In this document: piece by piece, positions 1 through 10,052 of the stretch
Numbering within the stretch: position 1 is the stretch's first letter
How the letters are laid out: each line of letters starts with the position of its first letter
Assembly: GCA_002835675.1 (NCBI GenBank)
Contig: PIZR01000001.1
Coordinates: forward strand, 846,075 to 910,074
Direction: 5' to 3'
From: Bacillus sp. BA3
Lineage (GTDB): Bacteria > Bacillota > Bacilli > Bacillales > DSM-1321
DNA length: 64,000 bases
The notes under the pieces: model-generated
Database searches by the model: none
What the model saw: only the letters and a program-made list of their open reading frames with translations
Told to the model about the DNA's origin: nothing
Position numbers and translations under genes: made by a program

Positions 1-608
1 TAACTATAACGATGAAAGCTGATGTCACTGATCTGGTCATTTTGCAAAAACAGGCTGCTGAAACACTGCAAAAACATGAATCAACTAAATTGACTATAAC
101 GGACTTTGTTGCGAAGGCTGTCGTACTTTCACTTAAAGAGCATCCTAAAATGAATAGTGCTTATATTGAAGATAACATCATTTTGTATGAGCATATCCAT
201 CTTGGATTAGCGGTGGCCTTGGAGAATGGACTTGTTGTTCCCGTCATAAAAAATGCCGAAAATTATACCTTAAGACAGTTATCGAATAAGGGGAAGGAAT
301 TGGCGCGATGTGCACGTGACTCTCAATTGCCTATTGAAGACATGCAAGGGTCCACTTTTACTATCAGTAACCTCGGGGCATATGGAGTTGAGCACTTCAC
401 ACCTATTCTCAATACACCGGAAACGGGGATACTCGGAATTGGCTCTGCTTACGATACCCCGCTTTATATTGGCGAAGATTTGGAGAAGAGAACGATCCTG
501 CCACTCAGTTTAACTTTTGATCACCGTGTACTCGACGGGGCACCCGCGGCTGCCTTTTTACAAACACTAAAACGGTATTTAGAAGAGCCGATCACCGTGA
601 TTTTATAG
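1..608 (+). CDS. 2-oxo acid dehydrogenase E2 (acyltransferase), C-terminal part, probably acetoin dehydrogenase E2
   Basis: Partial gene: the frame is open to the left edge, so the start and the lipoyl and E1/E3-binding domains lie outside. The visible ~200 residues are the catalytic chloramphenicol-acetyltransferase-like core of E2. The active-site motif TFDHRVLDGAPAA is near the C-terminus and the FTISNLGAYGVEHF strand precedes it. E2 moves the acyl group from lipoamide to CoA. The following E3, the acetoin reductase-like SDR and an AcoR-like activator point to the acetoin complex (AcoC); this is inference from context, since the catalytic core alone does not separate acetoin from pyruvate or branched-chain enzymes. 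Confidence 0.85.
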   Translation, partial: TITMKADVTDLVILQKQAAETLQKHESTKLTITDFVAKAVVLSLKEHPKMNSAYIEDNIILYEHIHLGLAVALENGLVVPVIKNAENYTLRQLSNKGKELARCARDSQLPIEDMQGSTFTISNLGAYGVEHFTPILNTPETGILGIGSAYDTPLYIGEDLEKRTILPLSLTFDHRVLDGAPAAAFLQTLKRYLEEPITVIL

Positions 609-624
609 AAAAGGAGTGAAACTC

Positions 625-2007
625 TTGAATCGTATAGCAATTATAGGCGGAGGTCCTGCAGGGTATGTAGCGGCAATCACTGCTGCCCAGCAGGATAACG
701 AAGTCATATTGGTAGTGGATGGACCATTGGGGGGCACCTGTTTAAATGAAGGCTGCATGCCAACGAAGTCATTATTGAAAAGTGCCGATACGTATGACTT
801 GGTGAAAAATGCCGGGCAAATGGGAATTCGCCTTCCCTCCAATTCGATTGAAGTCGATTGGGATACCGTACAGGAACGAAAGAGAGAGGTCATATCTAAA
901 CTAGTGAACGGCATTCGATATTTAATGAGTAAGAATAAAATAAAAGTCATTCAGGGAAGGGCTTCCATCCTTTCAAGTAATCGACTGCTGATCGAGAACG
1001 GAAATAAAAATGAAGTAATCGAGGCAAGTAAGATCATCATTTCAACGGGGTCAGAACCGATTCCACTACCTTTTGCGCCGTTTGATGGTGAATGGATCAT
1101 CCACAGCGGCCATGCCATGTCACTTCCTGCCATTCCCGATTCGCTGATAATTGTCGGAGGCGGTGTCATTGGATGTGAATTTGCCAGTATTTATAGCAGG
1201 ATGGGCACCAAGGTCACCGTTATCGAAATGGGGGAAAAGCTGCTTCCAGGGGAAGATGATGATATCACAAGGATTCTGCATGACGAATTGAAAAAACAAG
1301 GCGTTACAGTCCATACCTCCACATCTGTCAAAAACATCAATGCAACCAGTAAGACGGTATATTTAGAGAATAGCGATGGCAAATTGGATGAAATGCATGC
1401 TGATTACGTACTCATATCAATAGGGAGAAAACCAAGAGTGAACGGAATGGGCTTAGAGGGAAACGATATTGATTTTTCCCGACTTGGCATCTCGGTGGAT
1501 GATCGAATGCAAACAAGCAATCCATCGATTTATGCCTGTGGTGATGTGATAGGGGGCATACAACTTGCCCATGTAGCTTTTCATGAAGGACGGGTGGCGG
1601 CTCTGAATGCCTGCGGTCAATTTGCACAAGTGAATTACCGGGCAATTCCTCGCTGCATTTATACCTCCCCGGAGATTGCCAGTGTAGGCTTGACCGAAAA
1701 AGAAGCGCGTAATAAATATGGAGAGATTAAGGTTGGTGAATTCGCTTTTTCGGCAAACGGGAAAGCGGTCCTTTCCAATAAACCGGTAGGAAAGGTCAAA
1801 GTCCTTGTGAACCCACAATATAATGAAATTTTAGGTTTTTCCATTGTTGGTCAGCATGCAACAGAATTGATTGGTCAAGGAACGGTCATGCTGCATGCAG
1901 AAATAACGGCAGATATGATAGAAGATTTAGTAGCAGGACATCCAACCTTGTCGGAATCCATACATGAAGCTCTTTTAAATGTTGTAGGTCAAGCTGTGCA
2001 TTGCTAA
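625..2007 (+). CDS. acoL: Dihydrolipoyl dehydrogenase (E3) of the acetoin dehydrogenase complex
   Basis: Flavoprotein that reoxidises dihydrolipoamide with NAD+. Visible are the N-terminal FAD fold ([14 protein letters not shown]), the redox disulfide motif [15 protein letters not shown], the central NAD fold ([20 protein letters not shown]), a second FAD motif (YACGDVIGG) and the C-terminal catalytic HPTLSES. I place the start at TTG 625, because AAGGAG at 611-616 is 8 nt upstream; an in-frame GTG at 616 overlaps that site. It begins 16 nt after the E2 stop, so it is co-transcribed with E2. The acetoin assignment rests on neighbours. Confidence 0.9.
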   Translation: MNRIAIIGGGPAGYVAAITAAQQDNEVILVVDGPLGGTCLNEGCMPTKSLLKSADTYDLVKNAGQMGIRLPSNSIEVDWDTVQERKREVISKLVNGIRYLMSKNKIKVIQGRASILSSNRLLIENGNKNEVIEASKIIISTGSEPIPLPFAPFDGEWIIHSGHAMSLPAIPDSLIIVGGGVIGCEFASIYSRMGTKVTVIEMGEKLLPGEDDDITRILHDELKKQGVTVHTSTSVKNINATSKTVYLENSDGKLDEMHADYVLISIGRKPRVNGMGLEGNDIDFSRLGISVDDRMQTSNPSIYACGDVIGGIQLAHVAFHEGRVAALNACGQFAQVNYRAIPRCIYTSPEIASVGLTEKEARNKYGEIKVGEFAFSANGKAVLSNKPVGKVKVLVNPQYNEILGFSIVGQHATELIGQGTVMLHAEITADMIEDLVAGHPTLSESIHEALLNVVGQAVHC

Positions 2008-2026
2008 AACTGAAGGGGGAATTTGT

Positions 2027-2803
2027 ATGGCTAGCGGTCAACGGATGGCGATAGTCACTGGTGCAGGTCGTGGTATCGGACGTGCCATTGCAATAAGATT
2101 AGCTCAAGATGGGTTGAATGTGGTCATTAATGACGTCAATCTGGATACGGCTGAATCGGTCGTGAATGAGATTAGGGAACTTGGACGTGAAAGCTTTGCC
2201 GTTAAAGCGGATGTAAGCAATAGACGGGAAGTATTTGAAATGGTGAAGCAAGTTGTGGAACGTTTTGGACAACTGGATGTTATGGTTTCAAATGCAGGAA
2301 TTGCACAAATAAAGCCTCTATTGGAAGTAACTCAAGAGGATCTTGAACAGATTTTCAATATAAATGTAAATGGTGTCCTCTTTTGTCTGCAAGCCGCGGC
2401 TGAACAAATGAAAAAGCAAGAAGGCGGGAAAATCATAAATGCTGCCAGCATCGCCAGTTATAAAGGATTTAGCTTACTAGGTACATACTCGGCCACGAAA
2501 TTTGCCGTAAGAGGAATTACACAAGCGGCAGCACAGGAATTAGCCCAGTTTGGCATTACGGTGAATGCATACTGTCCAGGAATTGTCGGGACGCAAATGT
2601 GGGATTTAATCGATGAAAAAATGGGTCAATATATGAATCTTGCTAAAGGGGAAACATTTAAAAAGTTTACAGATTCCATAACCTTAGGACGCTCCGAAAC
2701 CCCAGAAGATGTGGCGAAATTCGTCTCTTATCTTGCATCACCGGATTCGGATTATATGACAGGGCAATCCATCATGATTGATGGAGGAGTTATTTTCTCA
2801 TAA
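2027..2803 (+). CDS. SDR-family acetoin/diacetyl reductase (2,3-butanediol dehydrogenase type)
   Basis: A 258-residue classical short-chain dehydrogenase. It has the [12 protein letters not shown] cofactor loop, the acidic residue of an NAD-preferring enzyme after beta-2 (INDVN), the NAG motif (VSNAGIAQ) and a catalytic Ser with YSATKFAV (Tyr-x-x-x-Lys). The [13 protein letters not shown] segment resembles BudC/ButA acetoin reductases, which interconvert diacetyl, acetoin and 2,3-butanediol. It lies 19 nt after the E3 gene behind a good ribosome site, so it is probably the last gene of the acetoin operon and would feed butanediol into it. Exact substrate is inferred. Confidence 0.85.
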   Translation: MASGQRMAIVTGAGRGIGRAIAIRLAQDGLNVVINDVNLDTAESVVNEIRELGRESFAVKADVSNRREVFEMVKQVVERFGQLDVMVSNAGIAQIKPLLEVTQEDLEQIFNINVNGVLFCLQAAAEQMKKQEGGKIINAASIASYKGFSLLGTYSATKFAVRGITQAAAQELAQFGITVNAYCPGIVGTQMWDLIDEKMGQYMNLAKGETFKKFTDSITLGRSETPEDVAKFVSYLASPDSDYMTGQSIMIDGGVIFS

Positions 2804-2823
2804 ACTATATTGTTCAATGGAGA

Positions 2824-2857
2824 AGCATCATGTGAATGATCACATGATGCTATTTTT
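2824..2857 (+). terminator. Rho-independent terminator of the acetoin operon
   Basis: Perfect 12-bp stem AGCATCATGTGA / TCACATGATGCT with a 4-nt loop followed by ATTTTTG, 20 nt after the SDR stop. It separates the acetoin genes from acoR. Confidence 0.9.
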
Positions 2858-2875
2858 GCAAACTCAATCTATATA

Positions 2876-2904
2876 TTGTAAGCGAATACATAATCTACTA
2901 TAAT
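2876..2904 (+). promoter_or_regulatory. acoR promoter overlapped by a cre (CcpA) site
   Basis: Sigma-A type -35 TTGTAA (2876-2881), 17-nt spacer and perfect -10 TATAAT (2899-2904). TGTAAGCGAATACA (2877-2890) fits the cre consensus and covers the -35 and spacer, so glucose repression of acoR by CcpA is likely. acoR of B. subtilis is known to be CcpA-repressed. Confidence 0.75.
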
Positions 2905-3007
2905 TAAAAAGACCTCGATTAACATCCTATTTTATACTCCATGGTATTTTTCCTCTAGATAGACTGGTCAAGTGAAGGTTTAAACCAAATGATTAGAGGA
3001 GGATTAT

Positions 3008-4894
3008 ATGCTATCCACTAGTTGTTATCTACGTACATGGGAACGCTTTGTCAGTGAAGGTGTTCTCGATTCAAATCGTCTGAACAAGCGAATAATGGAA
3101 TCCTGGCATCGCTGCAAAAAAGATCAAGTCAATCCATACCTTAATAAAGGCAAACATATTTTGACGAATGAATTATTGGACATTCAAAGAGAAAAAAACT
3201 CGTTTCTATTAGAAGTGGCATCCCCCCAATTATCCAGGATGAATCAATCGATAAAAGAATCGGGAATGATGGCTTTATTGGTCGATCCGGATGGATATGT
3301 CCTTTCACTTTCCGGAAACGAGAAAATACTCGATGAGGCAGGCAAAATAAATTTTGTGGAGGGCGTATGCTGGACGGAGGGTGAAGTCGGAACGAACGCA
3401 ATTGGAACAGCGTTGAAAACGGGTGAAGCCGTAATGATTCAAGGGACCGAGCATTATTCAATTGCCTCACACAAATGGAGTTGCTCTGCGATGCCTATTT
3501 TAAATGAAGACGGTAAGATATTGGGAGTTTTGGATATATCATGTCCAGTAGAATATTTCCATCCATCCATGCTGGGTATGGTAGCCAATTTGGCTTATAC
3601 GATCGAACAGGAAATGGGGGTCCGTTCCTATAAAAAGGAGCTGGCACTGACCCAGCACTCGATAGAACTTGCAGAAACCTATCCAGATCTGCCTTTTATC
3701 GTCTGTAATCACAAAGAAATGATTATCTCCGCCAGTAAACAGGTTCGCAAAAAAATTCCTCAATCCATTGGTATGGCATTGGTCGATCTGTTAAATCATG
3801 GATATCGAATCGTAAAGGAGAATCCGCTTCTATCCAAAGAGGATAATAGGATTTCCGGTAAGTGTTTATTCTTATCAGAGAATTATGGTCATGAAACCAA
3901 TAGGCTTTTTCCTGCTTCAATGCCTTTAGAAAGGTTTGCCTTCAAAGGGGAAGGAGGGATTAGTGAGTCCTTTCATAACACATTAAATAAAGTGAAGCTT
4001 GTTGCACCGACAGAAGCAAATGTGTATATATCCGGTGAAACAGGGGTCGGGAAAGAGCTTATTGCCAAGGCTATTCATGAAAATGGCATGCGCAAAAAAG
4101 GACCATTCGTCACGATAAATTGCGGAGCCATACCTAAAGATTTAATGGAAAGTGAATTATTCGGGTATGTTGATGGCGCTTTTACTGGGGCTAAACGGCA
4201 AGGGCACAAAGGGAAGTTCGAGCAGGCAAATGGAGGGACCATTTTTCTCGATGAAATCGGTGAAATCCCTTCAGCGATGCAGGTTGCCTTACTGCGTGTT
4301 CTTCAAGAAAGAAAAATCGTTCCGATCGGCGGCACAAGAAGCATTTCATTGGATATTCGCATTATCACTGCAACACACCGTAATCTTGAAGATCTTGTCA
4401 ATGAAGGGTCCTTTCGTAAGGATTTATACTATCGGCTGAACGTTTACCCCATTCATGTACCTCCCTTAAGGGAAAGGGTTGAAGACATTCCTTATTTAGT
4501 CAACTACTTGTGTTCGAATAATAATTGGAATATTCCATTAACTGAAGAATTATTGAACCGTTTAAAGGAGTACAATTGGCCAGGCAATATTAGAGAGCTG
4601 CAGAATGTACTTCAGCGATTGACCATCTTACTTGCAGAAGGACCTCTTGATTATGTTAAAGTTTTGAATTCCATGCATTCCCAGCCCGTTACACGGCATG
4701 ATGATTTTCCTGCATGGGAAGAACCGGGTAAAAATGGGATCAAGGGAAATGAACTGACGATCCGTGAAAAAATTCAACGTGATCTAATGATAGAGGCATT
4801 ACAAAAATCAAGAGGGAATGTCACTGCTGCAGCAAAGCTTATGGATATACCAAGAAGTACATTTTACAAGCGGCTCCATAAGTATGGTATTTAG
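3008..4894 (+). CDS. acoR: Sigma-54-dependent transcriptional activator AcoR
   Basis: A 628-residue bacterial enhancer-binding protein. The N-terminal ~200 residues form a GAF-type sensor (GVCWTEGEVGTNAIGTAL is typical of AcoR proteins). A central AAA+ domain (about 315-540) carries Walker A GETGVGKE, the sigma-54 contact loop GAFTGA, Walker B GGTIFLDEIGE and the R-finger region. A C-terminal Fis-type helix-turn-helix (NVTAAAKLMDIPRSTFYKRL) binds DNA. It should activate a -12/-24 promoter upstream of the acetoin operon, outside this window. AGAGGAGG lies just before ATG 3008. Confidence 0.93.
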   Translation: MLSTSCYLRTWERFVSEGVLDSNRLNKRIMESWHRCKKDQVNPYLNKGKHILTNELLDIQREKNSFLLEVASPQLSRMNQSIKESGMMALLVDPDGYVLSLSGNEKILDEAGKINFVEGVCWTEGEVGTNAIGTALKTGEAVMIQGTEHYSIASHKWSCSAMPILNEDGKILGVLDISCPVEYFHPSMLGMVANLAYTIEQEMGVRSYKKELALTQHSIELAETYPDLPFIVCNHKEMIISASKQVRKKIPQSIGMALVDLLNHGYRIVKENPLLSKEDNRISGKCLFLSENYGHETNRLFPASMPLERFAFKGEGGISESFHNTLNKVKLVAPTEANVYISGETGVGKELIAKAIHENGMRKKGPFVTINCGAIPKDLMESELFGYVDGAFTGAKRQGHKGKFEQANGGTIFLDEIGEIPSAMQVALLRVLQERKIVPIGGTRSISLDIRIITATHRNLEDLVNEGSFRKDLYYRLNVYPIHVPPLRERVEDIPYLVNYLCSNNNWNIPLTEELLNRLKEYNWPGNIRELQNVLQRLTILLAEGPLDYVKVLNSMHSQPVTRHDDFPAWEEPGKNGIKGNELTIREKIQRDLMIEALQKSRGNVTAAAKLMDIPRSTFYKRLHKYGI

Positions 4895-4965
4895 ACATGC
4901 GTGTGTACATTATGTAAGAAAAGCAGACTTATAGAAATCCTTGAAAAATGAAAGGGGTATGGCAA

Positions 4966-5943
4966 ATGAAAACGAGAATTACTGAATTATTGGGGATTGA
5001 ATATCCGATTATATGCGGCGGGATGTTTCAAGTTGGCCGAGCCCCGCTCGCAGCCGCTGTTTCAGAAGCGGGGGGACTCGGCATCATCACTTCAAAAACA
5101 CAGGTGACACCAGAAGGTCTCCGTGATGAAATAAGGAAAGTGAAAACTTTGACCAAGAAACCCTTTGCTGTCAACCTGAACCTGTTCCCAAGTCAAACGG
5201 CAACCCCTAATGATGAGTTCATCGATATTTTAATTGACGAAGATGTAAAAATTGTTGAAACGAGTGGCCGAAGCCCAGAAAGTTTAATGCCCAGACTTAA
5301 AGAGCACGGCTTTACCGTGATACATAAGGTAGCGAACGTCAAAAACGCAATGTCGGCAGAGAAATTAGGGGTCGATGCCATTATTATTGTAGGGAATGAA
5401 ACAGGCGGACATCCCGGCATGGGTGATGTAGGAACACTTGTCATGCTCCCTCGAGCGGTTGACTCCGTTACTATACCAGTAATAGCAGGCGGGGGATTTT
5501 CGGATGGCAGAGGCCTTATCAGTGCCTTGTCACTCGGTGCTGAAGGTATCGTCATGGGGACTCGCTTTATGGCAACGCAAGAAGCGCCGATTCATGATAA
5601 TGTGAAGCATTGGATGGTATCGGCCAATGAAACGGATACTGTTGTCATCCAACGGAATATAGGCAGTCCGTCGCGTGTAGCATTAAATGCCGTCAGTACA
5701 GAAGTGGATAAACTTGAAAATGAAGGTGCCACTATAGAGGAATTGATTCCGCTAATTACGGGACAAAGGAGCAAGAAAGTATACTTTGAAGGAAATATAG
5801 ACGGAGGCATCTGGTCATGCGGTCAATCCGTAGGACTGATAAAAGAAATATTGACCGTCAATGAATTAATAAACCAAATCGTCCAAGAAGCAAAAACCTC
5901 GTTCGAATTCATCCAAAACCGTATCGAATCCATTCGAACATAA
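4966..5943 (+). CDS. Nitronate monooxygenase / FabK-like FMN-dependent TIM-barrel enzyme
   Basis: About 325 residues of the 2-nitropropane dioxygenase/FabK family. It opens with the substrate-entry motif YPIICGGMFQVG, carries IIVGNETGGHPG (flavin/substrate loop) and VIAGGGFSDGRGL plus GAEGIVMGTRFMATQEA (FMN phosphate binding). Members are nitronate monooxygenases or enoyl-ACP reductases II; the sequence alone does not decide which. Start chosen at ATG 4966, with AAAGGGG at 4951-4957; an upstream ATG at 4948 has no ribosome site. It is monocistronic between acoR and a terminator. Confidence 0.85.
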   Translation: MKTRITELLGIEYPIICGGMFQVGRAPLAAAVSEAGGLGIITSKTQVTPEGLRDEIRKVKTLTKKPFAVNLNLFPSQTATPNDEFIDILIDEDVKIVETSGRSPESLMPRLKEHGFTVIHKVANVKNAMSAEKLGVDAIIIVGNETGGHPGMGDVGTLVMLPRAVDSVTIPVIAGGGFSDGRGLISALSLGAEGIVMGTRFMATQEAPIHDNVKHWMVSANETDTVVIQRNIGSPSRVALNAVSTEVDKLENEGATIEELIPLITGQRSKKVYFEGNIDGGIWSCGQSVGLIKEILTVNELINQIVQEAKTSFEFIQNRIESIRT

Positions 5944-5957
5944 ATAGCCTATCTTAC

Positions 5958-5999
5958 AAAAAGGAACAAGAGATCAAGTGCGATTTCTTGTTCCTTTTT
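5958..5999 (+). terminator. Rho-independent terminator
   Basis: Stem AAAAAGGAACAAGA / TCTTGTTCCTTTTT with a U-rich 3' arm, 14 nt after the preceding stop. The arms are A- and T-flanked, so it could also act on the minus strand. Confidence 0.9.
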
Positions 6000-6806
6000 A
6001 TCTATTGGGCATAGGTTCCATAGGTGCCCAAGGATACGCTTTTTTTTAAAGTGCATTACCCTTATTTATAACAGAAGGTTGAAGGAAAGACTGGTTTTTT
6101 CGCAACTCTAATCTGAAAAGCCATCTCAAGACAGAAAAAAAGGTAAACTCATCAATGACTTGCTAACCAACTTTCAGCAACTTCTTAATAAAGACATTCA
6201 CATGTAAAGAAACCAAAGAAATAGGTAATCAACATTTCGTGATTAGTGTTCCGCTTAATCAGACTACCTTAGATCTTTAAACCCTTTAAATGTGATTTGG
6301 CATTTCTCAATGATTTTAGAAATTTATTAAATACTTTTTTATAATATGTAAAAATCGAGTTTTACGATTTACATATAAATGAATTGCACTCATGATACCC
6401 AAGAACTGATTGCTGAAGGCAGGCAGTGTTTCTAATCAAATTCGTTTTAAAGGTTTACCTTATAACTCTTAGCACCTACTGATTCTCAGCATGTTGTTGC
6501 ACTTATGAAAGCGGTCAAAGCATAATGATGCTATAAGTTAAGTGAATATGTCTTATAGGTGAGATACGTGGTTAAATAGAGGATCTATCATCAATCTCAG
6601 GAAGAAAGCGGAACCTTCATGATAAAACCCTTTGAATTGCCATCGAGATAAATTATATTTATATAATTTTATGGAAGTGTTACCCCGTGATTTTTCTCAT
6701 TTTGCCATTTATTTTATATATCAGAATAACAAAATTGGTAGATCAAGTCAGTTAAGCAGGATTAATTTAGATTACTACAGAATTATTAGATAACGCTTTT
6801 ATAACT
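6000..6806. other. AT-rich intergenic stretch with short coding relics
   Basis: No intact gene. Between about 6136 and 6280 two short frames on the plus strand abut out of register: one reads ...NDLLTNFQQLLNKDIHM then stop, the next ...NQHFVISVPLNQTTLDL then stop. They look like one decayed C-terminus with a frameshift near 6206. I do not recognise it. The rest shows many stops in all frames. Confidence 0.3.
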
Positions 6807-6830
6807 ATGTCTTTAGGAAAGGATAAGCAA

Positions 6831-7181
6831 ATGAAGAAAAGGATTAGTGGGGCACTCACCATAGCTGCTTTATCAATAATAGGCGGGGCAATCATTTATT
6901 ACTTCATTTCTTCTTCATACACAACTACAGAAGATTTATATGAATTCCCTGTACCTAGAAAAGCTGAATTGGTTCAGATAAATGAGCAAGGGAATCGATA
7001 TGAATGGTCAAGGGCTTCTGAAGAAAATGGCATACCATATGGATATGACTTAGCCCTTAAAGCGAATGGATGGAAAAAGGGGAAAAGTGAAGGGGCTTCC
7101 GTTTTTTACACGAAGGGAAATAATACAATAGATTTGCTTACTACAACAAACCAATTAGAGATTCTTAGAGTAAATGACTAA
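6831..7181 (+). CDS. Small membrane-anchored protein of unknown function
   Basis: About 116 residues. A single N-terminal hydrophobic helix (residues ~8-28, ISGALTIAALSIIGGAIIYY) follows a Lys/Arg-rich start, so it is probably a membrane anchor with the soluble domain outside. The remainder is hydrophilic, with the motif NGWKKGKSEGASVFYTKGN. Start at ATG 6831, because AGGAAAGG lies 8-16 nt upstream. I do not recognise the family. It lies upstream of the response regulator but is separated by 144 nt. Confidence 0.7.
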   Translation: MKKRISGALTIAALSIIGGAIIYYFISSSYTTTEDLYEFPVPRKAELVQINEQGNRYEWSRASEENGIPYGYDLALKANGWKKGKSEGASVFYTKGNNTIDLLTTTNQLEILRVND

Positions 7182-7325
7182 GAATGATAAATAATAAGTC
7201 AGTCAACTAAAGTGTATTAATTGAATAATCGAACCAATAACTATTTTGTGTGCTTTTTAAAATTTATAGTGCGTATATAGAAATAAGGTACATTTACAAT
7301 TCAACACTCAGAAGGAAGTGGAAGT

Positions 7326-8021
7326 ATGCAGAAGAGTATTCTGCTAATTGAGGATGATGTAGAAATTAGTCAATTAATAGTAAGTGCCCTATTGCAGGAG
7401 AATTATACAGTACATGCCGCGTTTGACGGGGAAGAGGCTCTAGCTCTCTTTCATGATAAAGAACCTGACTTACTCCTCCTTGATTTAATGATTCCTAAAT
7501 TGACTGGTATGGATTTATTGAAAAAAGTAAGAGAAACGAGCATGGTTCCTATATTAATTATTTCTGCAAAAGGAAGTGATCTCGACAAAGCGCTTGGTCT
7601 TGGATTTGGCGCCGATGATTATATAAGCAAGCCATTTTCGATGATTGAATTAACAGCTAGAATTCATGCTGCCATTCGCAGGGCAACGCAATATCATACA
7701 TCCGAAAGCAACTCCACCCAAAATCTTCTTCATTATGAAGGGCTCACCCTTGACTTAAATTCATTTACTGCAAATGTTAGAGGGAGAACTGTCCAACTGA
7801 CATCAAAGGAGTTTCACATATTAAAGTTGTTTATTACCAATCAAAGCAGAGTATTTACAAAGGAACAAATATACCACTTTATTTGGGAAGATGATTATTA
7901 CGGGAATGAAAATGTCATTAACGTACATATAAGGAGACTTCGTGAAAAAATTGAAAAGGACCCATCCAACCCACAATATATTAGAACGATATGGGGGATT
8001 GGTTATAAATTAGGTGTGTAG
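7326..8021 (+). CDS. OmpR/PhoB-family response regulator
   Basis: 231 residues. The receiver domain (1-~118) has the acidic pair EDD, the phospho-acceptor Asp in LLLDLMIPKLTGMD and the switch Lys in YISKPFS. The C-terminal winged helix (~135-230) has the VQLTSKEFHILKLF and NVHIRRLREKI motifs of OmpR regulators. It sits 3 nt before a histidine kinase gene, its likely partner. With the ABC transporter behind it, it resembles modules that sense and export peptide antibiotics. Confidence 0.93.
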   Translation: MQKSILLIEDDVEISQLIVSALLQENYTVHAAFDGEEALALFHDKEPDLLLLDLMIPKLTGMDLLKKVRETSMVPILIISAKGSDLDKALGLGFGADDYISKPFSMIELTARIHAAIRRATQYHTSESNSTQNLLHYEGLTLDLNSFTANVRGRTVQLTSKEFHILKLFITNQSRVFTKEQIYHFIWEDDYYGNENVINVHIRRLREKIEKDPSNPQYIRTIWGIGYKLGV

Positions 8022-8024
8022 CTC

Positions 8025-8960
8025 ATGATAACCATTCTTTTTGCAATGATTATTTTTTTAGTAATCATAAATGTCTTTCAGTATTTGTCCCGAAGAAAAC
8101 TTAAGCAAAACCTTTATGAAATAAGTGGAAAATTAAGCGATATCATCCAATATGAAACATCTGAAAAAGTATTGATGCCGACCGATCAGCAAGCCATTCA
8201 GCAATTACTCATTCAAATAAACAGGCTATTGGATTTCAATCAAAAAGTTATTGCGGATTATGTAAAAACAAAAGATAGCTTAAGAAAATTAATATCCAAT
8301 ATGTCTCATGATTTAAAAACACCACTTACGGTTATTTTAGGTTATGTAGAAAAATTGAAACTGAATGAAATGATTACTGAAGAGGAAAAGAAGGTATTAA
8401 TGGTAAGGCTGCATGAAAAAGTATTGAACTTAACTGGATTACTTAATCAGTTTTTTGATCTGGTAAAAATAGAATCAGACGATTATGTGATTCCTTTAAG
8501 TAAACTTTCACTCAATGAGGTATGCAGAAAAAATGTATTGGAGTTTTATGATTTACTGCTCGCAAAAGGACTTCAGGTAGAAGTTGATATCCCAGATCAG
8601 CATCTTTACATCTTAGGTAATGAGGAAGCCTTAAATCGTATATTTAATAACCTTATTTCAAATTCAATTCGATATGGCAGTGATGGAGGGGTCTTCGGAT
8701 TAACACTTCGAGAGGGTGATGGAGCTGTTTCTGTAGAGATTTGGGATAGAGGTAAGGGTATTGCCGAAATCCATCAAGATAGGGTGTTTGACCGGTTATA
8801 TACATTAGATGATGCCAGAAATCCAAAATTTCAAGGGAGCGGATTGGGTCTAAGCATATCAAAACGCTTAACAGAAGAGATGAAGGGTACCATCCATTTA
8901 TACAGTAAGCCTTATGAAAAAACGAGCTTTACCTGTATTTTCAAACAAATAACCTATTAA
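8025..8960 (+). CDS. Sensor histidine kinase with short N-terminal membrane anchor
   Basis: 311 residues. One hydrophobic helix (residues ~1-20), then a ~75-residue linker, then HisKA with the phospho-His motif NMSHDLKTPLTVILGY and an HATPase domain (NLISNSIRYG, WDRGKGI, GSGLGLSISK). No extracytoplasmic sensor domain is visible, so it either senses within or near the membrane or takes its signal from the transporter. It starts 3 nt after the response regulator stop. Confidence 0.9.
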   Translation: MITILFAMIIFLVIINVFQYLSRRKLKQNLYEISGKLSDIIQYETSEKVLMPTDQQAIQQLLIQINRLLDFNQKVIADYVKTKDSLRKLISNMSHDLKTPLTVILGYVEKLKLNEMITEEEKKVLMVRLHEKVLNLTGLLNQFFDLVKIESDDYVIPLSKLSLNEVCRKNVLEFYDLLLAKGLQVEVDIPDQHLYILGNEEALNRIFNNLISNSIRYGSDGGVFGLTLREGDGAVSVEIWDRGKGIAEIHQDRVFDRLYTLDDARNPKFQGSGLGLSISKRLTEEMKGTIHLYSKPYEKTSFTCIFKQITY

Positions 8961-8970
8961 AACTTCTTTA

Positions 8971-9000
8971 AGAGATGTTCTAACGGAACAGCTCTTTTTT
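8971..9000 (+). terminator. Rho-independent terminator after the kinase gene
   Basis: AGAGATGTTC / GGAACAGCTCT imperfect stem followed directly by TTTTTT. It separates the two-component genes from the ABC genes, which therefore probably have their own promoter. Confidence 0.75.
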
Positions 9001-9062
9001 AGCTTCGGGATTGATATGAACTCTTAGGTCATTTTTCTAAACTTAAGGAACATGTAAGGATT

Positions 9063-9086
9063 GAGAAAGAAAAAAGATACTTTCTC
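9063..9086. promoter_or_regulatory. Inverted repeat upstream of the ABC exporter genes
   Basis: GAGAAAG-N10-CTTTCTC, 40 nt before the ATPase start. It could be a response-regulator site or a leader hairpin; position is the only support. Confidence 0.3.
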
Positions 9087-9125
9087 TGACTAAGATAGAA
9101 GTAGATAGCAATTAGGGAGGCAAAG

Positions 9126-10052
9126 ATGATGGATTATGTTGTTAAAACAAATAGCTTAACAAAAAAGGTAAAAGGGAAATTGCTCGTATCTAATGTGAAT
9201 CTTAATATAAAAAAGGGGGAAATTTATGGTTTCCTTGGTCAAAATGGTGCAGGGAAAACGACAATCATGAAAATGCTAACAGGAATAATAAGTCCAACCA
9301 CAGGAGAGATTGAATTGTTTGGCCAGAAGTTAACGAAAACCGAGAAGTCTGGCTTGAAACGGGTCGGAAGTATTATTGAGTACCCAATCTTTTTTGAACA
9401 TTTAACTGCGATGGAAAATCTTCAGCTTCATTGTGAATACTTAGGTTTTTATGATAAAAAGGCAATTACACAAGCGTTGGAGATGGTTCATCTAACTGGG
9501 ATTGAAGATAAAATGGTGAGCGATTTTTCGCTTGGGATGAAGCAGCGACTGGGAATTGTAAGAGCAATTATTACGAAGCCCGAACTGATTATATTAGATG
9601 AACCTACAAACGGCCTTGATCCAATTGGTATAAAAGATATAAGAGATCTAATTCGAATGTTAAATAAGGAATATGGAATTACTTTCCTTCTATCCAGTCA
9701 CATCTTAGGGGAAATTGAACAAGTAGCTGACAGAATTGGTGTCATTAAGGATGGAAAGCTCGTGAACGAAGTGACTTTAGCGGATATTAGTAAGCAACGG
9801 ACAGACTATATTGAAATTGTCACAAAAGATGTGGAGAAATCAATCTATTTACTTGAGTATGAACTCCAAATTTCCAATATGAAAATTGTGCAGGATAATA
9901 GGATTCGAATATATGATCTCACTTTGCCGCAAAGCGAAATATCAAAAAAACTAATTATGCATGATGTAGATATCGAGGAAATACAAAAGCATTCAAGTAC
10001 TTTAGAAGATTATTTTTATCAACAAATTCATGGAGGTGGAAAAGTTGGTTAA
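9126..10052 (+). CDS. ABC transporter ATP-binding protein, BcrA-like
   Basis: 308 residues. Walker A GQNGAGKTT, signature FSLGMKQRLGI, Walker B LIILDEPTNGLDP and an H-loop (LLSSHILGEIE), followed by a ~80-residue C-terminal extension seen in bacitracin/lantibiotic exporters. It energises a two-gene transporter with the following permease. AGGGAGG precedes ATG 9126; an ATG at 9129 is equally possible. Confidence 0.9.
   Translation: MMDYVVKTNSLTKKVKGKLLVSNVNLNIKKGEIYGFLGQNGAGKTTIMKMLTGIISPTTGEIELFGQKLTKTEKSGLKRVGSIIEYPIFFEHLTAMENLQLHCEYLGFYDKKAITQALEMVHLTGIEDKMVSDFSLGMKQRLGIVRAIITKPELIILDEPTNGLDPIGIKDIRDLIRMLNKEYGITFLLSSHILGEIEQVADRIGVIKDGKLVNEVTLADISKQRTDYIEIVTKDVEKSIYLLEYELQISNMKIVQDNRIRIYDLTLPQSEISKKLIMHDVDIEEIQKHSSTLEDYFYQQIHGGGKVG

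Noticed and set aside
603-950. 115-codon minus-strand frame over the E3 gene
   Set aside because: Shadow of the lipoamide dehydrogenase, which has all family motifs on the plus strand.
4152-4439. 95-codon plus-strand frame inside acoR
   Set aside because: Overlaps the AAA+ core in another frame; no family resemblance.
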